Of a stretch of 64,000 bases of DNA, positions 37,487-45,368 are shown one piece after another. Every line of letters begins with the position of its first letter. Within the stretch, counting starts at the first letter, position 1. A program made the position numbers and the translations under genes. Source of the DNA: Alteromonadaceae bacterium UBA2620 (GTDB taxonomy: Bacteria > Pseudomonadota > Gammaproteobacteria > Enterobacterales > Alteromonadaceae); assembly GCA_002339125.1 (NCBI GenBank), contig DDJQ01000148.1:17957-81956 (forward strand), in the 5' to 3' direction. The notes under the pieces were generated by a model. That model was not told where the DNA came from. It ran no database searches and saw nothing but the letters and a program-made list of their open reading frames with translations.

Positions 37487-39046
37487 ATGAGAAAGAGTGT
37501 GTTGATCGTTGGCGGCGGGACCGCAGGCTGGATTACCGCAGCGTACATGGCGCGGATGCTGGCAGCAGACACCCCCGGTGGCGTATCAATCACTCTGGTC
37601 GAGTCTGAAGAAATCGGTATCCTCGGCGTAGGCGAGGGTACCTTTCCTATCATCCGTAAAACTATGGGCCGTATAGGCCTGGATGAAAGCGATCTGATTA
37701 AACACGCGGATGCCACCTTCAAACAGGGCATCCGTTTTAATAACTGGAAGAAAAATCCTGCTGACGACCCGAATGACAGCTATTTTCACCCTTTTCAGGT
37801 AGCGTCTCAGCATACTGATATGGATTTGTTGCCCTATTGGTTGTTGGGCGTTGCCGGGGATGTACCCTGGTCCGAATGCTGCACAGTACAGGAACGGGCG
37901 GTGGAGGCTAAGCTGGCACCCAAGTTAATATCGCACCCCAACTATGAGGCGCCACTAAACTACGCTTACCATTTTGATGCGACCAAGCTGGCAGCGTTAG
38001 TACGCCGTCGGGCGATGGAGATGGGCGTCAAGCTATTGATCGATACCATCGACGATGTGAAGCTCGATGAAGACGGCGCTATTGCTGCGGTTACCGCCAG
38101 ACAGCATGGCGATCTCACCGCCGATCTGTTTATTGACTGCACTGGCTTCAGAGCCACACTCATTGGTGAAACCATGGGGTCAGAGTTTACTTCCTATAAA
38201 AATGAGTTGTTCTGCGATCGGGCCGTTGCTCTGCAGGTACCTTATGAACAAGCCGGCGGCCCCATTCCATCCTGTACTTATACTACAGCTAAAGATTACG
38301 GCTGGATTTGGGATATTGGTTTGCATGAACGGCGTGGACTGGGGTATGTGTATTCCTCAAAGTATTGCGATGAAGAAACCGCAGTGGCTACCCTCAAAGC
38401 GCATATCGGGCCCGCAGCCGATAAGCTGCAACACCGCTTACTAAAATTTGAGCCGGGTTATCGAAAAACCCAGTGGCATAAAAACTGTGTGGGAATTGGC
38501 TTATCGGTGGGCTTTATTGAACCGCTTGAAGCTACGGGGATAAGTTTTGCCGAAGTGGCTGCATTGATGCTGTGTAATTTATTTCCGTGGTCCGGTGATT
38601 ATGAGCGTTCTGCTACCCAGTTTAACAACGCCATGAGTAAACGCTTCGAACACGTAAAAGACTTCATTAAGCTCCACTACTATCTTACTGAGCGCGACGA
38701 TACCGCATTCTGGCGGGACAACCAGGACCCGGCCACAGCTTCTGAGTACCTTAAAGGGAAGCTGGAGCAGTGGCGTCACCGACCGCCTTCGTTTTTAGAT
38801 ATTGATGCCAGCCACGATATTTTTGATGAAAACAGCTGGCAATATATTTTGTATGGCATGGGCTTTAAAACCGACATTTCAGCCCGTGAAGGCGCGTTGC
38901 GTTTCTTTGATGATGCACGAAATGAATTCGCCAGCATTCGCCAGCAAAGTGAGAATGCCAAACGGGCAGTGCCTACTCATCGCGATTTGGTGAATGAGAT
39001 ATGCCAGAGTGGCTTTAAACCACAGCCGCGGAGGGCCCGTCGATGA
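37487..39046 (+). CDS. flavin-dependent tryptophan-halogenase family protein 2 (variant active-site motif)
   Basis: A 519-residue halogenase-family flavoprotein: VLIVGGGTAGWITAAYMAR (FAD), EEIGILGVGEGTFP, Lys79 in DATFKQGIRF and Glu348 in FIEPLEATGISF. The WxWxIP signature reads WIWDIG (273-278), so the proline is replaced by glycine. True halogenases keep the motif, so this protein may use another oxidant or substrate. It begins 52 bases after the receptor gene and overlaps the next halogenase gene by four bases (ATGA). Confidence 0.88.
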   Translation: MRKSVLIVGGGTAGWITAAYMARMLAADTPGGVSITLVESEEIGILGVGEGTFPIIRKTMGRIGLDESDLIKHADATFKQGIRFNNWKKNPADDPNDSYFHPFQVASQHTDMDLLPYWLLGVAGDVPWSECCTVQERAVEAKLAPKLISHPNYEAPLNYAYHFDATKLAALVRRRAMEMGVKLLIDTIDDVKLDEDGAIAAVTARQHGDLTADLFIDCTGFRATLIGETMGSEFTSYKNELFCDRAVALQVPYEQAGGPIPSCTYTTAKDYGWIWDIGLHERRGLGYVYSSKYCDEETAVATLKAHIGPAADKLQHRLLKFEPGYRKTQWHKNCVGIGLSVGFIEPLEATGISFAEVAALMLCNLFPWSGDYERSATQFNNAMSKRFEHVKDFIKLHYYLTERDDTAFWRDNQDPATASEYLKGKLEQWRHRPPSFLDIDASHDIFDENSWQYILYGMGFKTDISAREGALRFFDDARNEFASIRQQSENAKRAVPTHRDLVNEICQSGFKPQPRRARR

Positions 39047-40596
39047 GCCATTCAGCTAACCCCGTTAATACACCTGAAGTAAAACGTGTGGTGATAGTAG
39101 GAGGGGGCACTTCAGGCTGGATGTGTGCTGCGGCGATTGCCCGCATTGCACCGCCGGATACCCGCATTACCCTGGTGGAATCTGAGGATATCGGCGTGAT
39201 AGGCGTGGGTGAAGCCACAATTCCAACCTTGATGGAGTTTAATGATTTTCTGGGTATCAAAGAGCACGATTTACTCCGCGAGTGCCAGGGCACCTATAAG
39301 CTGGGGATTGATTTTGTCGACTGGTATCAAAAAGGCCAGAGCTATTTTCATCCGTTTGGGTTTTATGGCCGCGATACGCCGGAGTTCTCTTTTCATCAAC
39401 TGTGGCTGCGCTTGAATGCAATGGCCGCAAAAGGCGAAATACCTGCCGACGCTCCGGGTATTATCAGCGATTATAATCTGTGTACCGTAGCGGCTATGCA
39501 AGGGCGTTTTGCTCCGCCTCAGGGGGGCGCTGATACCATCTTGTCGACCATGCGTTACGCCTATCATTTTGATTCTGCCCGCTATGGTCAGATGCTCCGG
39601 CGCTATGCCGAGCAACGCCATGTAGAACGCATTGAAGGCATTGTTAACAGTGTTGAACGGGATCACAATACGGGCCTGCTACAATCAGTAACGCTAAACA
39701 GCGGGCAGGTGCTGCAGGGTGACCTGTTTGTTGATTGCAGCGGCTTCAAGGCACTGTTGATTGATGGTGCGATGCAAAGCGAATTTGTCGACTGGCATCA
39801 CTATTTACCCTGCGACCGGGCTATTGCTGTGCAAACCAAATTAGCCGGTGCGCCTGACCCGTTTACCCGTTCCACTGCCGACGATGCGGGTTGGCGCTGG
39901 CGCATACCACTGCAAACCCGGTTAGGGAATGGCCATGTGTATAGCAGTGACTTTATGGAGCACGACGAGGCACTGCAAAAGTTACTTGCCGGTGTTGAGG
40001 GAGAACCGGTTACTCAACCGCTTCCACTTAAGTTTCGTACCGGGCATCGCAAAGCATTCTGGGACAAGAATTGCGTGGCTATCGGCCTGGCCGGCGGATT
40101 TATCGAACCGTTGGAATCCACCAGTATTCACCTTACTCAAATGGGGATCCAGCGATTAGTGAATTTGTGGCCGGGGCGCGGCTGTAACCGTTCAGAGATA
40201 GCGCAGTACAATGCGTTAATGACCGCCGACTATGAGCGCCTGCGCGACTTTATCGTACTTCACTATAATGCTACCGAGCGCGAGGATACTGAATTCTGGC
40301 GCTACGTAAAGCATATGGCTATTCCGGACTCGCTGGCGGCCAAGCTTGAAATATTCCGCAGCAGTGGCCGGGTGATCCCGTCCCCCGAAGATCTGTTTAC
40401 GCCGCATAGCTGGCTGGCCGTGATGCTGGGGCAGGGGATATACCCGCAAAACTACGATGTGCTGGTGGATCGGGTGCCTGCACAGGCGTTACTTAAAAAC
40501 ATGCAAATGCTGCGCATGTCTGTAGCGAAAACGGCCGGGTCCATGCCTACTCACGAGGAGTTTATCCGCCGTTACTGCCAGGCCGCGGCGGCATAA
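39043..40596 (+). CDS. flavin-dependent tryptophan-halogenase family protein 3
   Basis: A 517-residue member of the same family, closer to protein 1 than to its neighbour. It has VVIVGGGTSGWMCAAAIARI, EDIGVIGVGEATIPTL, the catalytic lysine at 86 in GTYKLGIDF, intact WRWRIP (284-289) and FIEPLESTSIHL. It is translationally coupled to halogenase 2 through a four-base overlap, so the two may act in one complex or in sequence. The paired arrangement directly behind a TonB receptor mirrors the receptor-halogenase-DUF6445 set at 6.6-12.2 kb. The substrate is unknown. Confidence 0.88.
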   Translation: MSHSANPVNTPEVKRVVIVGGGTSGWMCAAAIARIAPPDTRITLVESEDIGVIGVGEATIPTLMEFNDFLGIKEHDLLRECQGTYKLGIDFVDWYQKGQSYFHPFGFYGRDTPEFSFHQLWLRLNAMAAKGEIPADAPGIISDYNLCTVAAMQGRFAPPQGGADTILSTMRYAYHFDSARYGQMLRRYAEQRHVERIEGIVNSVERDHNTGLLQSVTLNSGQVLQGDLFVDCSGFKALLIDGAMQSEFVDWHHYLPCDRAIAVQTKLAGAPDPFTRSTADDAGWRWRIPLQTRLGNGHVYSSDFMEHDEALQKLLAGVEGEPVTQPLPLKFRTGHRKAFWDKNCVAIGLAGGFIEPLESTSIHLTQMGIQRLVNLWPGRGCNRSEIAQYNALMTADYERLRDFIVLHYNATEREDTEFWRYVKHMAIPDSLAAKLEIFRSSGRVIPSPEDLFTPHSWLAVMLGQGIYPQNYDVLVDRVPAQALLKNMQMLRMSVAKTAGSMPTHEEFIRRYCQAAAA

Positions 40597-41051
40597 TTGT
40601 GTTGCGCAATGCTAAGGAAGCAATGAGGACAGAGAAAGCCCCTCTACTCCAGAGCTTTAAGTATCAATTCAATCTGGATCCGTTCTCTAGTACTCATCAG
40701 CGTCCTTGCTGCAAATCTTACTCCACGCCAATGTAAAGCGGTTTTACTATAACTGAACCCCATCTGCCCTTTGTTTTTCTGCGCTGGGGCAAGTAAACTA
40801 TGCGGCCCCATCGCCATGGATCTGCTTGATGGTTATGTCAGAAGTCAGTTTTCAATATAAATCGCAGAGGTAATGGTTGTGTCTATCGCTCCCTTAAATC
40901 GTAAAATTTCAGCGGCTCCAATGCTCGATAGTCAGGATTAACTTAAAATAGTATTGATTTATAAGGTGATTTCAACAAAAAGTGACAATTGTTGTATTCC
41001 CATTGTGTTCCTCAGTCTACTGAAATCGACGGAAAACGCCAGAAACCCACG
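40597..41051. other. 455-base intergenic region between halogenase 3 and the AbiE-like pair
   Basis: No established gene family, RNA gene or clear T-rich terminator was recognised. The only coding candidate is the short minus-strand frame at 40644-40817, listed separately. This is the outer edge of the xylan locus and a likely junction with the inserted AbiE-like module. Confidence 0.55.
40644..40817 (-). CDS. possible small protein (57 residues), unassigned
   Basis: An uninterrupted minus-strand frame of 57 codons starts at the ATG at 40817 (a second ATG is at 40811) and ends TAG at 40644. It is basic, with segments such as GFSYSKTALHWRGVRFAART and ends in LILKALE. The ribosome site is poor. 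It could be a genuine microprotein, the remnant of a larger gene, or a chance frame in a conserved repeat. No family is claimed. Confidence 0.25.
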   Translation of the reverse strand: MAMGPHSLLAPAQKNKGQMGFSYSKTALHWRGVRFAARTLMSTRERIQIELILKALE

Positions 41052-41912
41052 TTAGTTTTTTTCTTCATTTAATTGTTCGTTGATTATGTCAATCAGTGTA
41101 TCTGCTTCCTCGAAGCCTGCACGGGTGAACTTAGTGATATCAGTCTTGAGGCGTTCCAATACTCGTTCATTGTTGAGCAGAGTCTGCCTGATATAGTTTA
41201 AGGTATCGTCGAGTGCTATAGCAGCGACCTCATCAGCGAGCATCATTGCACTGGCTTTCATATCGTCATAATTCTGTAAATCCATGTACTCGCGCTCATA
41301 AAGGGCTTCAAATACGTCGGGAATTTTACCGTAGTGTTTTATGACGTAATAAATATCGATAGCGTCCTTTCCCTGGTACTCGCGACCTCGTTCTGTCCAG
41401 GCGATGAGTTTGAGTAACAGGATGCCAGCCGGAGAGGCTACTTTCACGCTAAGCGTAGGTTCTCTGGTAAGGAGCACGTCCCAGGCATGTTTGTATACTT
41501 CATCAAAGCCTAACACACTCATTTGAAAAGCATGTTCTGGCGGCCAGGTGATCAGGCCCTCGGCGTCACTGACGCCCCCAAATGGAATAAGGTCGATTTC
41601 CCAGGGGTGGCCGTCACTGTCAGTAGTATTGAGTTGATGTATTTTCATTGGGTGTGCTGTAAACCCAGATTGGATCAGGGTATCTCGCATTTTTTGGTAA
41701 TGTTCCCAACTCGGCACTTCCAGGCCGAAATCCACATCCCGCGTGCCGCGTTCAATCGCAGCGCTATAACCATGAACTAAAATGATATCCCTTGCCGTCG
41801 CACCAACGATTAACAGTGGTATGTTTAAGGCAGAGGCAACACGCTGAATGCGGCCATAAACCTCAACCAGTCCTTCTGGTAGTTTGTTGCTGACATTAAG
41901 CGAGATAGTCAT
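41052..41912 (-). CDS. nucleotidyltransferase, AbiEii-like toxin component of a type IV TA pair
   Basis: A 286-residue protein from the ATG at 41912 (AGGA six bases upstream). A longer start at 42023 is less likely. The segment LLIVGATARDIILVHGY followed by RGTRDVDFGLEVP supplies the G-(T/A)-x(n)-D-x-D pattern of minimal DNA-polymerase-beta-type nucleotidyltransferases. The C-terminal half is helical and charged. In AbiE systems such a protein is the toxin, thought to modify RNA with nucleotides. It overlaps the preceding AbiEi-like gene by 17 bases. Without a search a non-toxin nucleotidyltransferase remains possible. Confidence 0.75.
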   Translation of the reverse strand: MTISLNVSNKLPEGLVEVYGRIQRVASALNIPLLIVGATARDIILVHGYSAAIERGTRDVDFGLEVPSWEHYQKMRDTLIQSGFTAHPMKIHQLNTTDSDGHPWEIDLIPFGGVSDAEGLITWPPEHAFQMSVLGFDEVYKHAWDVLLTREPTLSVKVASPAGILLLKLIAWTERGREYQGKDAIDIYYVIKHYGKIPDVFEALYEREYMDLQNYDDMKASAMMLADEVAAIALDDTLNYIRQTLLNNERVLERLKTDITKFTRAGFEEADTLIDIINEQLNEEKN

Positions 41913-42927
41913 TGTAGATCCTTTTGGCGGTTTCCAGATTACGAGGGTCGTCGCTATTGAGCAATTCTGCATAGACCAGTAAAGGCGTGGCATAGCCTGG
42001 TAATTTACCTTTAATCTTCTCAATTGCGACAGGCGGCTCTACAATCCTGATTGGAGTAACGTCTGTTTCATTGGCATGTAGTCGGCGCAGTCTGAATTTT
42101 TTTAACAGTGTTTTATGCGCCTCGGCATCTGCGTAGATTTGATAGGTTTTCGGTTTGAGGTAATGGGTATAAGCGTCGGCTGCGACCTCACCGCCCCACA
42201 GTGCACCGTATGGTTCAAGCGGGGCATTGCGGATTTCAGTTAAATCTTGAGCGACATAGAGAGCCTGTTTCAGCTTTGCTTCCATGTTGTGAGGGTAAGC
42301 ATCCAGCCATCGCGTTAGGAGCAGGTCTTGTTCATTGATGGCATACCCTTTTTTTCCTCTATCGATAATAAAGGTAAGTTGTTTGAGATCATCCAGGACT
42401 TGCTTTACGGTGCCCAATGCAATTTCTGCTTCATCTGCGAGCACGCGCATTGGTTGGTTGACAAGTTCTGGTCTCAACAACAGCATCATCACCAGTTTCA
42501 TGCCTTTAGGCTGGAAAGCCTTACCTGTTAGCTGGCGAGTTAGTTGTATCTGGTGCTCTGGCGGTGGTTTACGACCCCGAATGTCTATATAAATCGGTGG
42601 ATTATTGAGGTGAGCATTACCAGCGAGATCTAAGTAATCTACCTGCATTTCCCGACAAAGTTCGGCAAGCTTTTCATTAATGTAGGGAGCGATGATGAGC
42701 GCTTTTTCATCATGAAGCACCGTTTTAACCAGAGTGAGTTTTGCCAGCACTTGACGTAAGAGTCTCTTTTTTAATTCAACGCCCCAGGTATACTTTTGTT
42801 GTCCGTTGGTAATAGTTAGATGCCCGTCGGTTCCCCTATCATTCTTTTCTTGGTCATAAGTGTATGTGACGTTTAGGTTTGTTGTTGCGGCTAACAGTTC
42901 GGCTGCTTCAGCTAATAGAGTGTCCAT
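41896..42927 (-). CDS. AbiEi-like antitoxin/transcription regulator of a type IV TA pair
   Basis: A 343-residue protein. The N-terminal 120 residues have a nuclease-like or regulatory fold (WGVELKKRLLRQVLAKL, MQVDYLDLAGNAHLNN). A winged-helix segment lies at about 160-205 (RVLADEAEIALGTVKQVLDD). The C-terminal half includes YGALWGGEVAADAYTHYL. This resembles the AbiEi_2 antitoxin family, which represses its own operon and neutralises a partner nucleotidyltransferase. The partner gene overlaps by 17 bases. The upstream region carries two copies of a 17-base inverted repeat plus half-sites, fitting autoregulation. A role in phage defence is inferred from AbiE systems. Confidence 0.75.
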   Translation of the reverse strand: MDTLLAEAAELLAATTNLNVTYTYDQEKNDRGTDGHLTITNGQQKYTWGVELKKRLLRQVLAKLTLVKTVLHDEKALIIAPYINEKLAELCREMQVDYLDLAGNAHLNNPPIYIDIRGRKPPPEHQIQLTRQLTGKAFQPKGMKLVMMLLLRPELVNQPMRVLADEAEIALGTVKQVLDDLKQLTFIIDRGKKGYAINEQDLLLTRWLDAYPHNMEAKLKQALYVAQDLTEIRNAPLEPYGALWGGEVAADAYTHYLKPKTYQIYADAEAHKTLLKKFRLRRLHANETDVTPIRIVEPPVAIEKIKGKLPGYATPLLVYAELLNSDDPRNLETAKRIYNDYLA

Positions 42928-42928
42928 G

Positions 42929-43048
42929 TGTTCACTTATTGGATGCGTTCATTAATACTGAACAATGCACTAAAGTGAACAGTGTGGCAATATGTTGTTC
43001 ATTAATTTTATTTGTTCATTTATTTTGAACATTGTTTAAAAGTGAACA
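42929..43048 (-). promoter_or_regulatory. operator array (GTTCA-N7-TGAAC) before the AbiE-like pair
   Basis: Two 17-base inverted repeats with identical arms and spacing lie at 42947-42963 (GTTCATTAATACTGAAC) and 43014-43030 (GTTCATTTATTTTGAAC). Additional half-sites are TGTTCACTT at 42929, AAAGTGAACA at 42972, GTTCA at 42997 and AAAGTGAACA at 43039. The array covers the 120 bases directly upstream of the regulator start codon, where AbiEi-type autoregulation through paired inverted repeats would be expected. Confidence 0.75.
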
Positions 43049-43140
43049 TTAAGAAAAGTCGGCGCGTTTCTGTCTGACCCTGGCGATGTAACACGCCGTT
43101 TTTTCTCGTCCCTTTACTTATGCTAATATTAGCCATCTTA

Positions 43141-43168
43141 TTTTCACTCACTTTTTTTCACTCACTTT
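43141..43168 (+). repeat. tandem 14-base repeat upstream of dusA
   Basis: TTTTCACTCACTTT occurs twice head to tail with no gap. It lies about 120 bases before the dusA start, in the 360-base gap between the AbiE-like pair and dusA. A 12-base palindrome GCTAATATTAGC (43122-43133) sits just before it. The rest of the gap shows no gene. Confidence 0.8.
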
Positions 43169-43287
43169 AAGTGTAACGCTGCCCAAAAGTATTCCCCTAT
43201 TTGGGCACCGAGTTCCCTTGAAAGGGGACAAAACAGTGTGAAAATGCTCAACTCTTGAATGTTTAGTTTACCTGAGGAACGCCGTAA

Positions 43288-44334
43288 GTGGCTGATGTAA
43301 AAGATTTAAATAGAAAACTTGCGAAACCCACTTTGGACAGGCGAGTCTCTGTCGCTCCTATGCTCGACTGGACAGACAGGCATTGCCGGTACTTCTTGCG
43401 GTTGATATCCCGCCACACTCTGCTGTATACCGAGATGGTCACCAGCGGCGCAATTATTTATGGCAAGGGCGACTATCTTGGCTTTAACGAAGAGGAGCAT
43501 CCTGTGGCGGTACAACTTGGCGGCTGCGATCCGGAGCATATGACACAGTGCGCGGTTAAGTCACAGGAATATGGCTACGATGAAGTGAATATGAACGTTG
43601 GTTGCCCTTCAGACCGGGTAAAAAACGGCAGCTTCGGGGCTTGTCTGATGGCCCAGCCCCAGGTGGTGGCAGATTGCGTAAAAGCCATGCAGGCCGAAGT
43701 GGATATTCCGGTTACTGTTAAATGCCGGATTGGCATTGATGATATGGACGAGTACGAAGACTTCAGCCGGTTTATTGATGTGGTGGCAGGCGCCGGGTGC
43801 GATACGTTTATTGTACATGCCCGTAAAGCCTGGCTGCAGGGACTCAGTCCGAAAGAAAATCGCGATATTCCGCCACTCAACTATGAGCGGGTGTACCAAT
43901 TAAAATCGCAACATCCCGAACTGAACATTTCAATCAACGGCGGTATTACCAGCCTGGAGCAGGCCGAAGGGCACCTTAATCAGGTCGATGGCGTAATGAT
44001 TGGCCGTGAGGTTTATTCAAATCCCTACATTCTGGCAGAGGTTGATAAGCGCTTTTACGGCAATACTGCGCAGCCGCTGGACCGCGCAGAGATTGTCCGC
44101 TTAATGCAGGCTTATATTGAGCGCCAGGATGCACCGTATTTTAAACCCTGGCATGCCGCCCGACATATGCTCGGCCTGTTTCAGGGGCAACCGGGTGGCA
44201 GAGTGTGGCGACGCTACCTGAGTCAGAAAGGCACTGGCAAGAATCCGGATCCGAATTTGTTGATGAATGGTTTAGCGGCAATGCAGGAAACCGCATCGAA
44301 AGCTATTGAGTATCAAACTAAAGAGGTTGGTTAA
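43288..44334 (+). CDS. dusA: tRNA-dihydrouridine(20/20a) synthase
   Basis: A 348-residue flavoprotein that reduces uridine 20/20a in tRNA. The N-terminal SVAPMLDWTDRHCRYFLRL and LLYTEMVTSGAI are DusA-specific rather than DusB/C. The catalytic Cys is in NVGCPSDRVKNG, and the HARKAWLQGLSPKENR stretch and NGGITSLEQA FMN site are intact. Length agrees with E. coli (about 345). The start is GTG at 43288 with GAGG ten bases upstream. It is a single-gene unit unrelated to the AbiE-like module. Confidence 0.96.
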   Translation: MADVKDLNRKLAKPTLDRRVSVAPMLDWTDRHCRYFLRLISRHTLLYTEMVTSGAIIYGKGDYLGFNEEEHPVAVQLGGCDPEHMTQCAVKSQEYGYDEVNMNVGCPSDRVKNGSFGACLMAQPQVVADCVKAMQAEVDIPVTVKCRIGIDDMDEYEDFSRFIDVVAGAGCDTFIVHARKAWLQGLSPKENRDIPPLNYERVYQLKSQHPELNISINGGITSLEQAEGHLNQVDGVMIGREVYSNPYILAEVDKRFYGNTAQPLDRAEIVRLMQAYIERQDAPYFKPWHAARHMLGLFQGQPGGRVWRRYLSQKGTGKNPDPNLLMNGLAAMQETASKAIEYQTKEVG

Positions 44335-44348
44335 TTTCACAACCTTAT

Positions 44349-44365
44349 TTGGTTAAATTAACCAA
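44349..44365. repeat. 17-base perfect palindrome after dusA
   Basis: TTGGTTAAATTAACCAA, eight-base arms around one A, lies 15 bases after the dusA stop. With no loop and no T-run it is not a standard terminator. It may be a protein-binding site, but nothing ties it to a known regulator. Confidence 0.6.
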
Positions 44366-44459
44366 TAGTTGGTACGCTTCTTTTTTGTACGATAATTGGC
44401 ATGCCAACACTAAAATTAAAAATCAATATATTTCAATTGCTTAAAATTTTTTGAAAGAA

Positions 44460-44475
44460 TGGCACAGGTTTCGCT
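44460..44475 (+). promoter_or_regulatory. candidate sigma-54 promoter for the 92-residue exported protein
   Basis: TGGCACAGGTTTCGCT has the -24 GG and -12 GC dinucleotides twelve bases apart, matching TGGCAC-N5-TTGC except for one base. Transcription would start about 37 bases before the ATG at 44523. No activator site was recognised. Confidence 0.45.
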
Positions 44476-44522
44476 ATCTAGTGTGTAACAAATCACTTGT
44501 TTAACTAAATAGAGGAAACACC

Positions 44523-44801
44523 ATGAAAATCAAATCAATCATCATTACTTCAGTCGTTGCTTTAGGTCTGTCTGTAAGTGCTCAGGCAAATGCCCAGGAA
44601 TCAGCAGTAGAGCGTTTAATGAGTAGCCTGATCTCCAGCGCAGTATCAGTAACTCAGGCCGAAATTAGCCGTGAAGTTCAGCAAAATATTGCTAATGCCA
44701 CCTATCATGTATCACTGTCTGATGCGCCGGTAGGTAAAGTCTCTGTACAGGAACTGGCTGCCAATACTGAGCAAAACAACAAACAGGCTGATAGCGAGTA
44801 A
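44523..44801 (+). CDS. small exported protein of unknown function
   Basis: A 92-residue protein with a clean signal peptide (cleavage near AQANAQE) and a GAGG ribosome site eight bases before the ATG. The mature part is short, polar and probably helical (ERLMSSLISSAVSVTQAEI), ending in a Gln/Asn/Asp-rich tail. No family was recognised. It is monocistronic: a terminator lies 170 bases downstream, and the psp operon follows. A sigma-54-like sequence upstream suggests stress or nitrogen-linked control, unproven. Confidence 0.75.
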   Translation: MKIKSIIITSVVALGLSVSAQANAQESAVERLMSSLISSAVSVTQAEISREVQQNIANATYHVSLSDAPVGKVSVQELAANTEQNNKQADSE

Positions 44802-44970
44802 CAGGCGGCACTGGCTATGATGTTCAGCCATGCACTACTCGCCAGTTACGTAGTCCTTCTACCGATAGTCAGCATAGGCCTCTGCGCTCTGGTGACATCC
44901 GCGATACAAAGCTACGTACAAAGGGTCAGAAACATAAGACCCCATGTCTTACTAAGACAAATTCGAAGGC

Positions 44971-45005
44971 ACAGGTAACCGTAAAAACGTTACCTGTTTT
45001 TTTTT
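44971..45005 (+). terminator. Rho-independent terminator
   Basis: A nine-base-pair perfect stem (ACAGGTAAC / GTTACCTGT, nine-base loop) followed by a run of nine T (44997-45005). It is 170 bases after the small exported protein gene, so a long 3' untranslated region or an independent small RNA would end here. Confidence 0.92.
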
Positions 45006-45173
45006 GCACTGCTTTTTTCCTCTGCTAATCTTTGCTAATCCTCCAGTCTCTGTGTCCTTCTGCACGTCTTACCATAATGAATCCTTCACATCGCTGCTCT
45101 GAAGCTCTCCTATACGCCGACTGGTGCGGTTAATTGATGATTTAAACGCCTTATATGGCGTTGGATTAGGCTT

Positions 45174-45209
45174 TTGGTCAATTAGGCTAAGCCGTTAGTC
45201 AATTATGCC
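45174..45209 (+). promoter_or_regulatory. candidate PspF activator sites
   Basis: TTGGTCAATTAGGC (45174-45187) and TTAGTCAATTATGC (45195-45208) are near-identical direct repeats exactly 21 bases apart, two helical turns. They lie 84-119 bases upstream of the -24 element of the sigma-54 promoter. In E. coli, PspF binds two enhancer sites at a similar distance. Confidence 0.55.
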
Positions 45210-45292
45210 AATATGTGGTTCTGATAATTCAATATTCACTGTGAGAAACACGTGTCTTTATTTTATTTCCTTATAATCAATGGCTTATAAGT

Positions 45293-45308
45293 TGGCATGC
45301 GAATTGTT
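45293..45308 (+). promoter_or_regulatory. sigma-54 promoter of the psp operon
   Basis: TGGCATG-CGAA-TTGTT fits the sigma-54 pattern TGGCAYR-N4-TTGCW with one mismatch. It resembles the E. coli pspA promoter, which also has a TTGT -12 element. It lies 60 bases before the pspA ATG at 45369. Confidence 0.75.
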
Positions 45309-45368
45309 ATATCTAAGCAAGTGTTAAGTAACTTTTTAAACAACGTTTCGCCAATCGGAGATTTAATT

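Larger units (their letters stand above)
44802..45368. other. gene-free region before pspA with terminator, activator sites and sigma-54 promoter
   Basis: 567 bases without a credible gene. 44802-44970 contains short complementary blocks (GGGTC/GACCC around 44923-44940; the palindrome GTCTTACTAAGAC at 44946-44958) and could be a structured 3' untranslated region or small RNA. A terminator lies at 44971-45005. From 45174 on come the elements of the psp promoter, listed separately. Confidence 0.6.

Noticed and set aside
38176..38185. GGGGTCAGAG inside the halogenase 2 gene
   Set aside because: It shares ten bases with the inverted repeat at 25.4 kb but has no flanking symmetry and lies in conserved coding sequence.
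45297..45368. In-frame upstream extension of PspA
   Set aside because: It overlaps the sigma-54 promoter, and the start at 45369 gives exactly the E. coli length and N-terminus.
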